Below, piece by piece: positions 1 to 11,161 of a stretch of DNA of 64,000 nt. The position numbers and the translations under genes were made by a program. The DNA comes from Styela clava (Eukaryota > Chordata > Ascidiacea > Stolidobranchia > Styelidae): the NCBI RefSeq assembly GCF_964204865.1, contig NC_135255.1, positions 14,661,135 to 14,725,134 on the forward strand, read 5' to 3'. How positions within the stretch are numbered: position 1 is the first letter of the stretch; every line of letters begins with the position of its first letter. The notes below the pieces were generated by a model, which was given only the letters and a program-made list of their open reading frames with translations, had not been told where the DNA came from and made no database searches.

Positions 1-1342
1 GTGAAACTCCCAGGGGGATCAGAGATGCGGTGGCGAGCGTATTCTTAGATGGAGAATTCAATTGAATTCTGGTTATTTTTTGCATTAGCACTGGCGTTAA
101 ACTTTAGTTATCTATTCAACTTTTCACACTTACTAATAGATTACCTGCTAACTAGGGAAACAATACCTTATGGCAATTATTGATTAATACCTTACACGAG
201 TCAAGTCTGCAAGTAGGCCTACGCCTAGGCCTACCAATAACAGTAGTTTGTCATCTGCTTTCCATTGAAAGGGAGGGAGCTTATGAATATTCAAAAAAAT
301 TGATGACAGCACATTATGACTTACCATCAACGAAGTGCTGTTCGCAAACAGTGAAACACAAGTGAGATGGCTTCTGGACTTGATACCAAGCAGTTCTGCC
401 AATAGATGATATCCACATTGCGCGACGTTCCGGATCTTTTGAAAACAGTGGAATATAACTGAAGATCCATTTCGTTGTCTATACTTTACGTACAACCAGC
501 GGAACAATACGAAATAACCATTTTCAACAGCCAAACAAAACGGAAACGTATAATCCGACTTGCAACTGACAGGAGCCAAATGGACGTTTTTGTTTTATTG
601 CCGTCCAGTAAACAAGGTCACGTGACCCGTGCAAGTCCTCTATTTCTAAATTTCGTCTGAAATCTGATATTTCGTCCAAGATTTTTCTGTCTTATTTTAT
701 CCAAGGGAGCACTGGCTGGCTGGTTTGATTCTTGCCACGCGAAACTCGGGATTTTTTTTGAGGGTATCGGTAGCGTCGAGAGTAAGGACTGCTTCGCCTT
801 GTGTAACGTGTCCATATATTCGAGCATTGCTTTGTTTTAATTGTAAATGTATAAGTATAAGTTTATTTCGACTCCATAATCAGCAATGGACGATAAAAAA
901 TAGATAAAAACAAAAGTAAAAGTAACTGATTATAGAATCGGGAAAGCGAACAAAACCTAGAGTAAGGTTTGAAACGTACAGATTTTAGATGGAAAGGTAT
1001 TGATAAAAGAAGTAGTACGTGTTCGCTCACTCAACCCAAATGAAATGTAATTTGACATTTTTTGCACGGAGTATATGTAATAAGATTGAAAAATTTAAGG
1101 GAGTAATTGTAATGATAATTAAACTGAATTAATGTCATTGATCCAACCCTGGTCCAGTAATTAAAAAAGAGACAGAGTAGATATTTGACCTTTCGACCCT
1201 CCGTAGCAACAGCTTCAAATAGATCGCATATATACCCTAGTGGGCGCAGCTGATTTAGCAAGCAAATTTCCTGCAGACTTTCGCTTCTCTAGTTTGTTCG
1301 CTTTGGTATTCTTCAACTTGATTTATTCGGCAACTAGAATAA
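1..1342. other. Intergenic region upstream of RABL2
   Basis: No recognisable gene. The short open frames on both strands here match no family I know and lack splice or codon structure. Around positions 200-240 there is a small palindrome-like run built from aggcctac units. The stretch 850-1035 is a diverged copy of a sequence found again at 6765-6960. The last 90 bases before position 1343 should contain the RABL2 promoter or 5' leader; ...aactag at 1333-1338 could serve as a splice or trans-splice acceptor just ahead of the start codon, but this is only inferred. Confidence 0.5.
850..1035. repeat. Dispersed repeat, copy A (partner at 6765-6960)
   Basis: Shared blocks with 6765-6960 include tttatttcgactcc, taatcagca, gataaaaacaaa, actgattat, a gcgaac/gcaaac-aaacct block, aaggttt/aaggttc, aacgtaca, gatggaa and a gtacgtgtt block, all in the same order. 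The partner copy continues into a tRNA-like head, so this looks like the body or 3' part of the same SINE family. Confidence 0.6.
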
Positions 1343-4300
1343 ATGAAATCTGAAATGACCTTAGATAAAGAGGCAGAGAAAAAGATTCTAACTGAACCAG
1401 GAGATAATTTAAAAATAATATGCTTGGGAGACAGTGCGGTTGGAAAATCCAAGTAAGTTGAACATTGTTTTACTAATCCAGTATTATTGAAGATTTTTTT
1501 GTCATCAAATTCTACGGTACCGGTACTTACAGACTTAAAATTATATGTCTTCTTGATTGGTAAACCAATTGTAAAAAATAATGAAACATCACTAAATTGT
1601 ATAATATTGACTAGAAATTTGTTTTACTTAAGACATTTCGGGTTTTTTTTGCAGGCTTGTTGAAAGATTTCTGATGGATGGATAGTATCCTTTTATTAAT
1701 GAATTGTCATATTTTTGAATAATAATTAGTACCGGTAGCCTATACGGTAGTATGTATGATAACCAATATTGACATAGTCTATATTCATATAACAAATATA
1801 CCTACTATAAATATTGGGGCCCTGTTCACCCAGTCTGGATTTCATGGCCTTTTTGAACGAGAAATCGGGCGTGCAATCAGGAATTCCCGCGTGCAAATAA
1901 GAATTCCTGGCGTGCAATTATAGCTCACGGCGTGTAAAACAACTGCGCTCGCGTGCAACTGACTTTGACATTAGATATCTCTCAACACATTTGCGTAAAA
2001 TTACCGGTATCGGATAAAAAATACGTTGAATCAGAGCAAAAATGGACGTTTGACCTCTGACCCCAAACATTATTTCTACAGTTTGTCGCTAATTTTGAAA
2101 GTGTTTGTGCGACTTTGGATACCGGTACTGTTCAGTACATCCGCGTAAAATTATTGGATAAAAAATACGTCGACCCAGGGCAAAATGGACATACTTTGTC
2201 ATTAATTTGGTAGTGTTTTTACGTAGAATTATTGGATAAAAATACGTCAAATTAGAGCAAAATGGCCGTTTAACCCCAAACATTATCTTCAAAATTATTG
2301 TATGAAAAATACGCTGAATCCGAGCTGTACCTGGCCAGCGTTGGTGCGAAGGCGATCTTTTCGTCCATAACTCTTCTCACAGGATTCCTATCATTCAACA
2401 CGATATGGTCTTTTTTGCTTCGCAATTTTCCGATTAGACCAAATCTTGCAAACTAGTATTTGTCGACAATTGTGGAGTTATAATTTTTTGGAATCTTTGT
2501 ATTACTGGATTATTAATTTTAAAACCGATTTACATTGGTGAGCAATTGCAAATTTTCGGCGTGCAAAATTGAATTTGCTCGCGTGCATTTTTGCGGAGCG
2601 CTAGCGCCCTCGGACGTGCTGCCATGTAATCCAGTCTGGCTGTTCACAACACGACTTAAGTACCGTACTTCTAGTTGGCGTGGCACAACCATTTTTGCAT
2701 ATGGTATTCCTAAACCCGCCTGACAACATCATTCAGAAATCACGTCACTATGATGTCACAATAATGTACTAAGGCATTCCAAACTATACTCACTGTTATT
2801 TGAGTCGTGGACGATCATTCGAAATCGAGCCAGCTATTTATCGTTGTAACGATCCCAATATAAAAGAGATGGCTGCCGTTGGTGAGTTCGTAATCGCCGA
2901 CGCAGATGCCATTTTGGGCGATCGTAGCTATCCTTCGACAAGCTTTATGAGGTGATTGTGACGTCGTATTGGCGTAATATTTGGATGACATAGCCAGGTG
3001 GGGGTTAGTAATAACATATGCAAAAATGGTTGTGCCACACCAAATAGAAGTAGCCTGTTTATGTTGTTTAGTGAACATGCGCCAAATATTGTATTTCTGG
3101 ACTCTGGTAATGCTATACTTGTATACAGAGTTTGTTTAAATTATCATTGAATATGGGTAGTTTCACATTCCAGTGATCACTCATGTTTTCTTAAATTTGA
3201 TTTTGAACGATATTCCTTAACACATTGCTAATATAGCAAACCACAACAATTATCAACATATGCCCTTACACTCTTCAAATATGAGACAAAGTTAAACGGC
3301 CAGAAAATTAATATCGGTGAGAAATCTTAAATGTTTTCACATTGACTGTGTAAAATTAAATTATATATGAAAAAATCTGAAATTGCGCTGTACTAATAAT
3401 ATTCATTAAAACATCACGTCTTGTTCTACTGTAATTTTTGTATTACAATTTAATTGGAAGGCCATTTTAAAGTGGTTAAATACTTCCACCGCCTAAAATT
3501 AGCTTGAACTTGAAAGTTGTCTCTACCCCAGACTATGAGTAAAGTCTTCTTTCAATAAATTTGTACTGCATTTGTATTTTTTTTTAGGATATTTAGATAT
3601 TTTAGGAACTTTCTTTCAGACGATATATATAGGGTGAAATAAAAGAGATCATGTACATATATTGATTTCAAAATACCATTCAGTATGTTCACATGGTTAA
3701 ATTTTAAAGGTATAACTCAATATTTGTGGTATTTTCTCTGTAGATTTCTGGGATACTGCTGGACAAGAGAGATTTTCAAGTCTCCATGCATCATACTATC
3801 ATCAAGCTAGTGCATGTATATTAGTATTTGATGCAACAAGAAAAATTACTTACAAAAACTTAGCAAATTGGTATAAAGAACTCAGACACTATCGACCAAA
3901 TATTCCCTGTCTTCTTGCCGTAAATAAAATCGATGGTATGAAATTTTTGTTTCATTTCGACTACTGATAAATTGAAGCTGTCAAGAGCATATAGACTTAA
4001 TTATAGTTATTGTGCTATTATGGCAATGGCAATGTGGAATATTTAAGTCATTTTTCAGTTTACATTGTGTAGGATTTCAAACTAAATTACCACACAGCAT
4101 TAAAGGAGATAGGAATAGGCAGTTGTCAGGATACGCCAGATCACATCGCCTAAAATACAAAAAAAATTATGATGATACACTGTCAAACTAGTAATGTCGA
4201 AATAATAATTTTTAGAGGACATTGGTGTGACACAAAAAAGTTTTGCTTTCGGAAAGAAACATTCATTACCATTTTATTACGTCTCTGCTGCAAATGGAAC

Positions 4301-4405
4301 AAATGTTGTGAAGGTTTGCTTTTACATTTATGATTTGAGTATTAAATGTTACATGTACTATACACTTTTTGCAAATAGATAATGAGAATTGAAACCAGAT
4401 TTTTA

Positions 4406-4436
<31 letters not shown>

Positions 4437-5023
4437 AAAAAACAGAATTAGCATTCAGCAAATACTTTTTTTTCATACTTCATTTTTGCTGAATATGTAA
4501 TCTTGTGATTACAAGGAAATATTTAATACATTCAGTTTTGAATCTGACAGCATTATATGTGCTTTTCCATATAAATATTTATAGATATATTTAGTAACTT
4601 TGTTAAAATTTTCAGCTCTTCAGGGATTCCATTAAAGCTGCTTTGTCTTATAAGCAAAATACAACAGATTATATGGATCATGTTTTACAAGAACTTGACG
4701 TTAGTATACTCATATTTAAATATATTGTATAGTTTTAAAGATATGTCTTTAGATCACGTAACTGCCTAAAAATCCTTCATAATTTATAAATATATTATAA
4801 TTTTTTTGTAGAGTATTGTAAATATTTAGATTAGCTTTTTTTAGTTGAAAAATATTTTTGTAATTGATATTTTACACAGAATTTTGATAAACTTGGTGTT
4901 AGAGACAGCGATTCAGACTTATCAGAAGATGAGAATGCAGACGGAGATAACGGGATTTCTCAAGATAGAGCAACCAGATCAAAAGGATCCAACTCTTATT
5001 CCAATTCAAACACCACCACATGA
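1343..5023 (+). CDS. RABL2: Rab-like small GTPase RABL2 (7 exons, complete)
   Basis: Atypical Rab-family GTPase; in animals RABL2 binds the IFT-B complex at the ciliary base and controls entry of intraflagellar transport trains. Coding exons are 1343-1452, 1655-1684, 3237-3316, 3744-3935, 4216-4313, 4616-4699 and 4880-5023, giving 245 residues (vertebrate proteins are about 230). All introns are GT-AG and all phases close. The P-loop GDSAVGKSK is at residues 29-37, the G3 motif DFWDTAGQER at 74-83 and the G4 motif NKID at 134-137. The KPQQLSTYALTL switch I segment, typical of RABL2, is at 48-59. There is no C-terminal prenylation cysteine, as expected for RABL2; the tail is acidic (DSDSDLSEDE). 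The start is fixed by an in-frame TAA immediately upstream (1340-1342). Exon 2 is only 30 bases. Confidence 0.95.
1992..2325. repeat. Imperfect tandem repeats in RABL2 intron 2
   Basis: Three to four diverged units begin near 1992, 2142, 2220 and 2295. Each carries the order gcgtaaaatta(t), ggataaaaaatacgt, (t)cagagcaaaatgg and, in two units, ccccaaacattat. Unit length varies between about 75 and 150 bases because of insertions such as a taccggtac block. The intron is the longest in the gene (1685-3236). Confidence 0.65.
2664..3055. mobile_element. Inverted-repeat element (MITE-like), copy 1
   Basis: The left end, acttctagttggcgtggcac followed by aaccatttttgcatatg, is answered in reverse at the right end (catatgcaaaaatggttgtg then ccacaccaaatagaag) around 3017-3055. 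The inner part has no open frame. A second, more decayed copy lies in reverse orientation at about 30345-30620 inside a DET1 intron; the middle segments (around ...atcccaatat... and ...gatcgtagctat...) align between the two. Confidence 0.7.
4406..4442. repeat. C21-A16 homopolymer junction in RABL2 intron 5
   Basis: A run of 21 C (4406-4426) is followed directly by 16 A (4427-4442). It lies well inside the intron and does not touch a splice site. Confidence 0.9.
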
Positions 5024-5117
5024 ATATGCAAACTATAGTACAAATTTTATGGCCGTGCTTGAAAATATATTATTTTATAATATGCGAGTAACCTTGGAAA
5101 TTGTGAAAAATTATTTT

Positions 5118-5123
5118 AATAAA
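5118..5123 (+). promoter_or_regulatory. Likely RABL2 poly(A) signal AATAAA
   Basis: First canonical AATAAA after the RABL2 stop codon, about 95 bases downstream. Confidence 0.55.
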
Positions 5124-6764
5124 TTGTACTCTATGGATCATGTTTAACTTATTATGGATCCTACCAAAGTAATTTCAATATCATTCTTGGCCAGAATGCC
5201 AGAAATGCATAATACTTTCTTATCTTAGTTCAATATTATCTGTTCGCATCTTTAACAATCGCTGTTACAATTCTCATGCTTTCAGCACTTTGCCAAAGAT
5301 TTTACAATGGGTTGCATAATTGTTTTGAGTAATTTGTGGAAATAATATGTTTCGTGTTATTTATGTATATTTAGATTGTCTAAATATTAGGAATTACTAT
5401 TCTGTTATTCAGCTCTTCTGTGAAAATATATATAATTCGCTGTCTTAGTTCAAGGCCTGTTTTGTTAATTGAATTTTAATCTGTATTATTTTTATACTAT
5501 GTTGTTCTCCTTATTTCTTTTGTAATTATTCTGTATTTACTGTTGCATTGCCTATTTGTTATCAGTTTAGTATTTATTTTTGTTAGCGTAAGGTAGTAAA
5601 TTATGATATTACAAAAGATATCTGATCATCGTACTTTGTTTCACAGGCGGTGTCAACATCTCTATTGAGATTCAGTTATTGGTTCTAGATTGCTCATATT
5701 TGTTGAGTGTGAGCAGTTGTGTGCGTTTTCATTCATTAATAACTAGGGAGGAATATTCTAAAAATGAGTATATAGTCGCAAAAGATTAGATCATATATTG
5801 TATACAGAGATGTGTCATATTTCAATACATGTCTGCACAATTTGAACAAATGTTCAATTGTCAGGATACTAGCCATGTTCATGATACGGTGGTGAACGGA
5901 ATAGCCTACTTATATTTTCTTGTTTTTATCGAGGGTTGTAGTTGGCCACCATAGTGAGCTATTCGTCAGCATCTTTTTCTAGCCCCATTTGCGAGTGCCA
6001 CCACGTTAAAAGAGCTGGTTGAGTGAAAAAAAAGTCTCCCGTCCGTTTGCCTCGGCTTAAGAAATGAGATTTTGCGGGTTGGACCACCTACTCTTCAAAA
6101 TGAAATGAAAAAAAAAAGCATTTTTCTGTTTCATACGTAGAAATTTTTCAGACTCTCAAGACTTAAACCCCGCTTACGGTCGAAACTTAGAACCTCCTTT
6201 TAAAAATTCGCGGCTAAGCCCCTGAATTTGCGATAACAATCAATCCATGAACGTTTTTGCATCGTCGCTGATCAGTCTCGCGAACATGCGAGTGTGCTCC
6301 CAGTTCTCAAATTTTAAATTTCGGCGCTCAGTATTTCCATAGTTCGGACAGCAAAATAGTACGGGCTGGTAATTTTATTACTTTATATTGTGTTATCTAC
6401 GATAAAAAGCCAGAAAAACGAAGTTTTAGATAACGGTAATGATACACGGTACCGATACGGTATAGATACCGCATACCGGTACGGTATAGATACCGCATAC
6501 CGGTACTGATGTCTGGATGTAGACTTTCTATATACCGGTACCGCAAGATTAAATAGGATTTTCATATTTATCCAGGGGGAGAGGAAAACCGATATGACAG
6601 CTTAAACTGCCTCTTGGCCGTGGAAATGCACGATATAATGAGCTGGTAAATTACTTGTGTAAAAACAGAACAATGTACATTTTTATAACAAAATGGCAAA
6701 TGCTGAAATGGGTGTATCAAAAACGGAAATAAAAATCATGTGTAATTAATTCGCTGGTGAAGTA
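5124..6764. other. Intergenic region between RABL2 and the SINE
   Basis: AT-rich sequence with no gene I can support. It holds a cluster of taccggta palindromes and a 24-base tandem duplication at 6458-6505 (listed separately). Confidence 0.5.
6458..6505. repeat. Exact 24-bp tandem duplication built from palindromes
   Basis: Positions 6458-6481 and 6482-6505 are identical. Each unit contains the near-palindromes ggtatagatacc and taccggta. Further accggtac/taccggta copies flank it at about 6448-6456 and 6534-6541. Confidence 0.9.
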
Positions 6765-7100
6765 TAAGTACAGAAGTAAAAGTTTATTTCGACTCCGTAA
6801 TCAGCATAACAATACATTTGACAGATAAAAACAAATAAATAAAAACTGATTATGAAATCAGGGGAGCAAACGAAACCTTAGATAAGGTTCATAACGTACA
6901 AAATATAAGATGGAAGGTTTTGCCAAGAGGAAGTGGTACGAACCGGTACGTGTTTACTCACCTAAAATTATTAAGTTATTTCACAATTAAATTTATCTCA
7001 CAAGATTCGAACTCTGGTGCGATGGCTAGAATATTCCTACTGCTTACCACAATGTGCAACGCTGCTGCACTTTTGTATGTGAGCCTGCCAGTGCAGCAGT
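6765..7100 (-). repeat. tRNA-derived SINE-like repeat (copy B)
   Basis: Read on the minus strand, a tggtaagcagtagg block (plus-strand positions about 7036-7049) resembles a pol III A box and gagttcgaatctt (about 7003-7015) resembles a B box (consensus GGTTCGANNCC), at tRNA-like spacing. The body toward 6765 matches 850-1035. The A-box-like block recurs near 25463-25478. This is a repeat, not an intact tRNA gene: no cloverleaf can be drawn. Confidence 0.55.
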
Positions 7101-7287
7101 GGCAGTTCAATTCTTTAGACTTCTCTAACATATTACAGTATTAATTCTCCCCATACAGTTCTAGTTTAAATGTTTTGCGAAATAAATTGTGCCATAACCA
7201 GTGCTAAAAATAAATACAATGCAATGAATATTTTTGTGCTTGACAGAATATACATACATTGCATATTTTTATATTACTCCCGACAAG

Positions 7288-9330
7288 ATGGGTAAATCAA
7301 AATATAATACAGAAAAGAAACACCGCAGAGAAAGGTCCAGTAGTCGGGAACAACGTCGAGACAAAGAACGTGGTTATAAAAAGAAGAAGTCTAAATCACG
7401 AAAACGATCACGGTCATTGTCCCATTCATCATCAATTTCCAGGAGCCCCTCTGGGTCTGACCGCTCCAGAGATGGAGATAAAAAAGAAAAAGAATTTAGT
7501 TTGGAAAAAGAAAAGAGAAGAATAAAAGAGGAGAAAAAAATGCAGAAAGAAATTAGGAAAGCTCTTGAAACTCCAGAAGAAAAACGAGAGAGAAGAATCG
7601 CTAAAAAAGAAGAAAAAGAGAGGAAAAGAAGAGAGAAAATGGGATGGGACAAAGAATACATGGGATATACCAATACAGACAATCCATTCGGTGACAGCAA
7701 GTTGCTGGACACTTTTGTTTGGCATAAGAAACTTGATCAACAAGGTCTAAAAAATCTATCTGTAATAGAGAAAAAGAAAATCATGCATCAAAAACAAGAT
7801 GTAAACAAAGTCGAGCTTGCAAAAGTCAAGCAACAACGATTGGAACGAGAACGTGAGCGAAATCAACGCGATGAAGAAATGGAAATTATTCAAAGAGAAA
7901 AAGAAGCGGATCATTTTAAAGTTTGGGAAGAACAAGAAGATAAGTTCCACCTGGAACAAGCGAAGCTTCGGTCCCGTATTAGAATAAAGGATGGCAGAGC
8001 TAAGCCAATTGATTTACTAGCAAAATATGCCAGTAGTGCAGAAAATATGGATGATCTATCTGGAATAGAAATGCAGGAACCATATACATATCTAAATGGC
8101 TTAACTATTTTTGATCTTGAAGATTTGCTTGCTGATATTAAAATATATATGGAATTGGAACAAAGTAAAAATATAGATTTCTGGCGTGATATGACTGTAA
8201 TAACCGAAGAAGAACTCCAAAAATTGAAACGAATTGCTGTGAAAGAGCAGGAACAAAGTACAAGTGGAATACAAGCTCGGGAATCTCGTAGAGAAGGTGT
8301 CAATAGAGCTGTGGCGGACGATGTAGCGAATATTTTTCACAGCAAAAGTCATTCTCAATTAGTTGCTTTACACAAGAGTATGACAGAACGAATAAAAGCT
8401 GGTGGCTCCAGTCTTGATGTTGGGTATTGGGAATCCCTTTTGTCACAGCTAAAAGCATACATGGCAAAAGCAAGACTCAGAGATAGCCATCAAGAATTGT
8501 TGAAAAGTAAATTATATAAACTTAAACTGGATCAACTTGGAGCAGATGCTGTTGAAAATACTTTGTTCCCTATTAAGCCAGAAACTGATCCTGAAGCTGG
8601 AAAAGCAGAGGAAGAAGAAGATGACAGTGAAAAGGAAGAAGAGAAACAAGAGGAAACGATGACGGAAGAAGATTGGGAGAACAGATTTATGGATGACTAC
8701 GAAGCAGGGGGATTCAGTCCAAAACTTCTAAGATCTGGGGACATTCCACCTGACACTATTATTATTGATGCTGCAGAAGCAGCTCTCACATTAGAAGGCA
8801 GAAGAAAACTTTTGAAAAAGACTGGAGATGCATCGACAGGAACTGAGGATGCTTTTGTTCGTCACGTTAAGGAAGGAATGGATAATGCTGCAGATGAAGA
8901 TGAAGCGGGAGCTACATTTGCAGTTGAGGCTCAAATATCTCAGCAGGTTTATTTATGGGCAGACAAATATCGGCCCAGGAAACCAAGGTTTTTCAACCGT
9001 GTTCACACCGGGTTTGAATGGAACAAATACAATCAAACCCATTATGATTTTGATAATCCACCACCTAAAATCGTTCAAGGATACAAATTTAACATCTTTT
9101 ATCCTGATTTGATAAATAAAAGTGAAGCCCCGACGTACACAATCACTCCAACTGGAGACAAAGACTTTGCTATTTTACGTTTTTCTTCTGGCCCTCCATA
9201 TGAAGATATAGCCTTTAAAATAGTAAATCGGGAATGGGAATATTCCCACAAACATGGCTTCCGTTGCCAATTCATAAATAGTATCTTCCAATTGTGGTTT
9301 CATTTTAAAAGATACAGATATCGTCGATAA
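7288..9330 (+). CDS. CACTIN: Cactin, spliceosome-associated regulator
   Basis: Nuclear protein that associates with the spliceosome, is needed for splicing of a subset of transcripts, and was first found as a Cactus/IkB partner in Rel signalling. It is a single exon of 680 residues (vertebrate about 760). The N-terminal third is Lys/Arg/Ser-rich with RS-type runs and charged coiled-coil sequence. The middle holds the conserved cactin central domain (around residues 150-400). An acidic linker (DDSEKEEEKQEE) precedes the family's hallmark C-terminal domain (about 556-680), which includes LWADKYRPRKPRFFNRV, PPYEDIAFKIVNREWEYSH and ends FQLWFHFKRYRYRR, nearly invariant in eukaryotes. I chose the ATG at 7288 because MGKSKY begins the charged N-terminus; an upstream in-frame ATG at 7234 lies before a likely acceptor (ttgacag, about 7239-7245), so it is probably not used. 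Confidence 0.96.
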   Translation: MGKSKYNTEKKHRRERSSSREQRRDKERGYKKKKSKSRKRSRSLSHSSSISRSPSGSDRSRDGDKKEKEFSLEKEKRRIKEEKKMQKEIRKALETPEEKRERRIAKKEEKERKRREKMGWDKEYMGYTNTDNPFGDSKLLDTFVWHKKLDQQGLKNLSVIEKKKIMHQKQDVNKVELAKVKQQRLERERERNQRDEEMEIIQREKEADHFKVWEEQEDKFHLEQAKLRSRIRIKDGRAKPIDLLAKYASSAENMDDLSGIEMQEPYTYLNGLTIFDLEDLLADIKIYMELEQSKNIDFWRDMTVITEEELQKLKRIAVKEQEQSTSGIQARESRREGVNRAVADDVANIFHSKSHSQLVALHKSMTERIKAGGSSLDVGYWESLLSQLKAYMAKARLRDSHQELLKSKLYKLKLDQLGADAVENTLFPIKPETDPEAGKAEEEEDDSEKEEEKQEETMTEEDWENRFMDDYEAGGFSPKLLRSGDIPPDTIIIDAAEAALTLEGRRKLLKKTGDASTGTEDAFVRHVKEGMDNAADEDEAGATFAVEAQISQQVYLWADKYRPRKPRFFNRVHTGFEWNKYNQTHYDFDNPPPKIVQGYKFNIFYPDLINKSEAPTYTITPTGDKDFAILRFSSGPPYEDIAFKIVNREWEYSHKHGFRCQFINSIFQLWFHFKRYRYRR

Positions 9331-9873
9331 TATTTGTTTTCTGACTTTGGAAATTATTCATTGTCAATCATGGGATTATAAAATTCGACTAATTATGGTT
9401 TTACAATTCCACGAGAATCGTAAATGGTCCAGCTATGTTGTATTTTCAGGGAGATCCACTTTAAATCTTTTTTTTTCAAAAATTGATTGTGTACCTCATA
9501 CGCCGGTGTGCCCAATGTATGGATCAGGAAGTGCTTTATGCTTCATCATTGCCTATAGACTATAGCAGGGCTACTCAACTATTTTCAACAAAGGTCCGTT
9601 TAGAAAACGAAAAAGAATTTGTTATAAAATTTTTTCGATGATTTATTCAAGTAAAACCAATCTCCAATATGTTATTTGGAAATGTACAGTTAATTCTGTA
9701 AATTTTTCAGATCATGATTTTCTTGTAATGTGAATAGAATTTGTTCAAAAAATCGCAAAGTTCATTACAACTTATTTGGTCATCACTACATTTTCTGTGA
9801 GAATGTAATAAACTGAATTATCTCTGTTCATTCCAAGAAGTTTGATGTTTTCATTCCAAGTGACCTTATTAAG
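9331..9873. other. 3' flank of CACTIN
   Basis: No gene. AATAAA at 9807-9812 is a candidate poly(A) signal for CACTIN. At about 9566, cagggctactcaac followed by an ...aaaggtccg block resembles the 5' end of a hAT-type short element, but I could not find its partner end. Confidence 0.45.
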
Positions 9874-10676
9874 CAGCGGTTCCCAAACTATGGGAGCGAC
9901 CCACCGGTGGGTTGCAAAAGGAATCTTAGTGGGTCGTGAAAAGATGTAGGAAGCTTTGGTTAAATATACTGGTTATTATGATCGATGGCGACTTGAATAC
10001 GTAAATCTTCAAAAAAAACAAAAGAAATTAAATTGAATTTAAATTATAATCTGTGAAAGTTTCCTTTTTACGATCTTCTCAAAAGAACAAAAATTTGCTG
10101 CACAAAGAATGACCATGTGGATTTTTTACGCATAGCAGTTTTGTACACTGTACAGCACTCTTACCGTGTTTCCCCGAAATTCAGACAGGATTTAGATATA
10201 TTTTCTTTTGAAGAATAACACTATGTTTTTTTTGGAAGAGATCTTTTATATTCATTTATCAAAAATAAAATTACATTGTAGAAAATCACAAGATTTTCTA
10301 CTAAACATTATATGAAAACCGACATCCATTGTTTTTATTTGTATTTCCTATACAAAAATCAAGTGACAAATATCATAATTGTGATATCACATAATCTTGA
10401 ATAGTGGTGTGACCTTCACCTTACCTCAGGCCAATGAACTTTTTTTCCCCCACACATTGGTGTGGTTTAATTAAAATCATTTTGAAAATTCAAATTATTA
10501 TCTTATTTTCAGGCCAGGTCTTCATTTCAAGGAAACACGGTAGTTTGTGATGATTAGCCATTGCTTTGTTCTGTGTTATGTCATAAAAAAACAAAATTAA
10601 ATTAAAGTTAAGTGGGTCGCCATAAGCTGTGGTAATAAATAGTGGGTCCCAACTCTAAAAAGTTTGGGAACCACTG
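9874..10676. mobile_element. Non-autonomous hAT-like element (803 bp)
   Basis: The left end cagcggttcccaaacta and the right end agtttgggaaccactg are inverted repeats of the hAT type (CAGTGGTTCCCAAACT). Subterminal gtgggtcg/gtgggtcc motifs occur at both sides. No coding remnant is visible and no clear 8-bp target duplication remains (flanks ttattaag and acatagag). Confidence 0.75.
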
Positions 10677-10819
10677 ACATAGAGCGTTTTTCAGTTCATT
10701 TTGGATTAGTTCAATTTCCAAAAATTTCTATCATTCTGCAATTCTGTCCTGTTTGATGATACAACACTGCCATAGTAATGCATCTCCATCTCAAATATCA
10801 TTATTTAAGCATATTTGAT

Positions 10820-11004
10820 CAGGTCCAGGGTGACCCAAAAACAGAACCCATGAATATTGTAACTACCGTATACTTCGAAAATAGAGAAAATTTATTTAAT
10901 ATGATTGTAACTATAAGTTTCAGTAATCTTGTATGCTTTGCACAAAAGTTATGCTCTATCTAAAATATGTTCCAAATGGCCGAGGTTCTGTTTTTTGGGA
11001 CCTG
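10820..11004. mobile_element. Short inverted-repeat element (MITE), 185 bp
   Basis: The left end caggtccagggtgacccaaa followed by aacagaaccc is mirrored at the right end, whose reverse complement is caggtcccaaaaaacagaac. The left copy has a 9-base insertion (cagggtgac) relative to the right. It ends 158 bases before the TTC12 start codon. Confidence 0.65.
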
Positions 11005-11161
11005 TACCATCGCAGCTCAATTCATTAGGCATTATTACATTCATACCAAGAAACGTTGCACCGTTTATTTTTTGAGGTTTTCTAATATTTGATATTGTTT
11101 ATTTCTAGTCTTTGGACTAATGTATTTTGATGATTGCTTTGTGACATAGAAATAAACAAAT

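Noticed and set aside
184-579. 131-codon minus-strand frame near the left edge
   Set aside because: No family resemblance, no promoter or splice context; length is possible by chance.
4845-5147. 100-codon plus-strand frame
   Set aside because: It overlaps RABL2 exon 7 in a different frame; the spliced RABL2 frame explains the sequence.
7374-7743. Minus-strand frames of about 100 codons, rich in Ser/Phe/Leu
   Set aside because: They are antisense shadows of the Lys/Glu-rich CACTIN N-terminus.
9566-9620. Possible hAT-type terminus cagggctactcaac
   Set aside because: No matching second terminus or target duplication found nearby.
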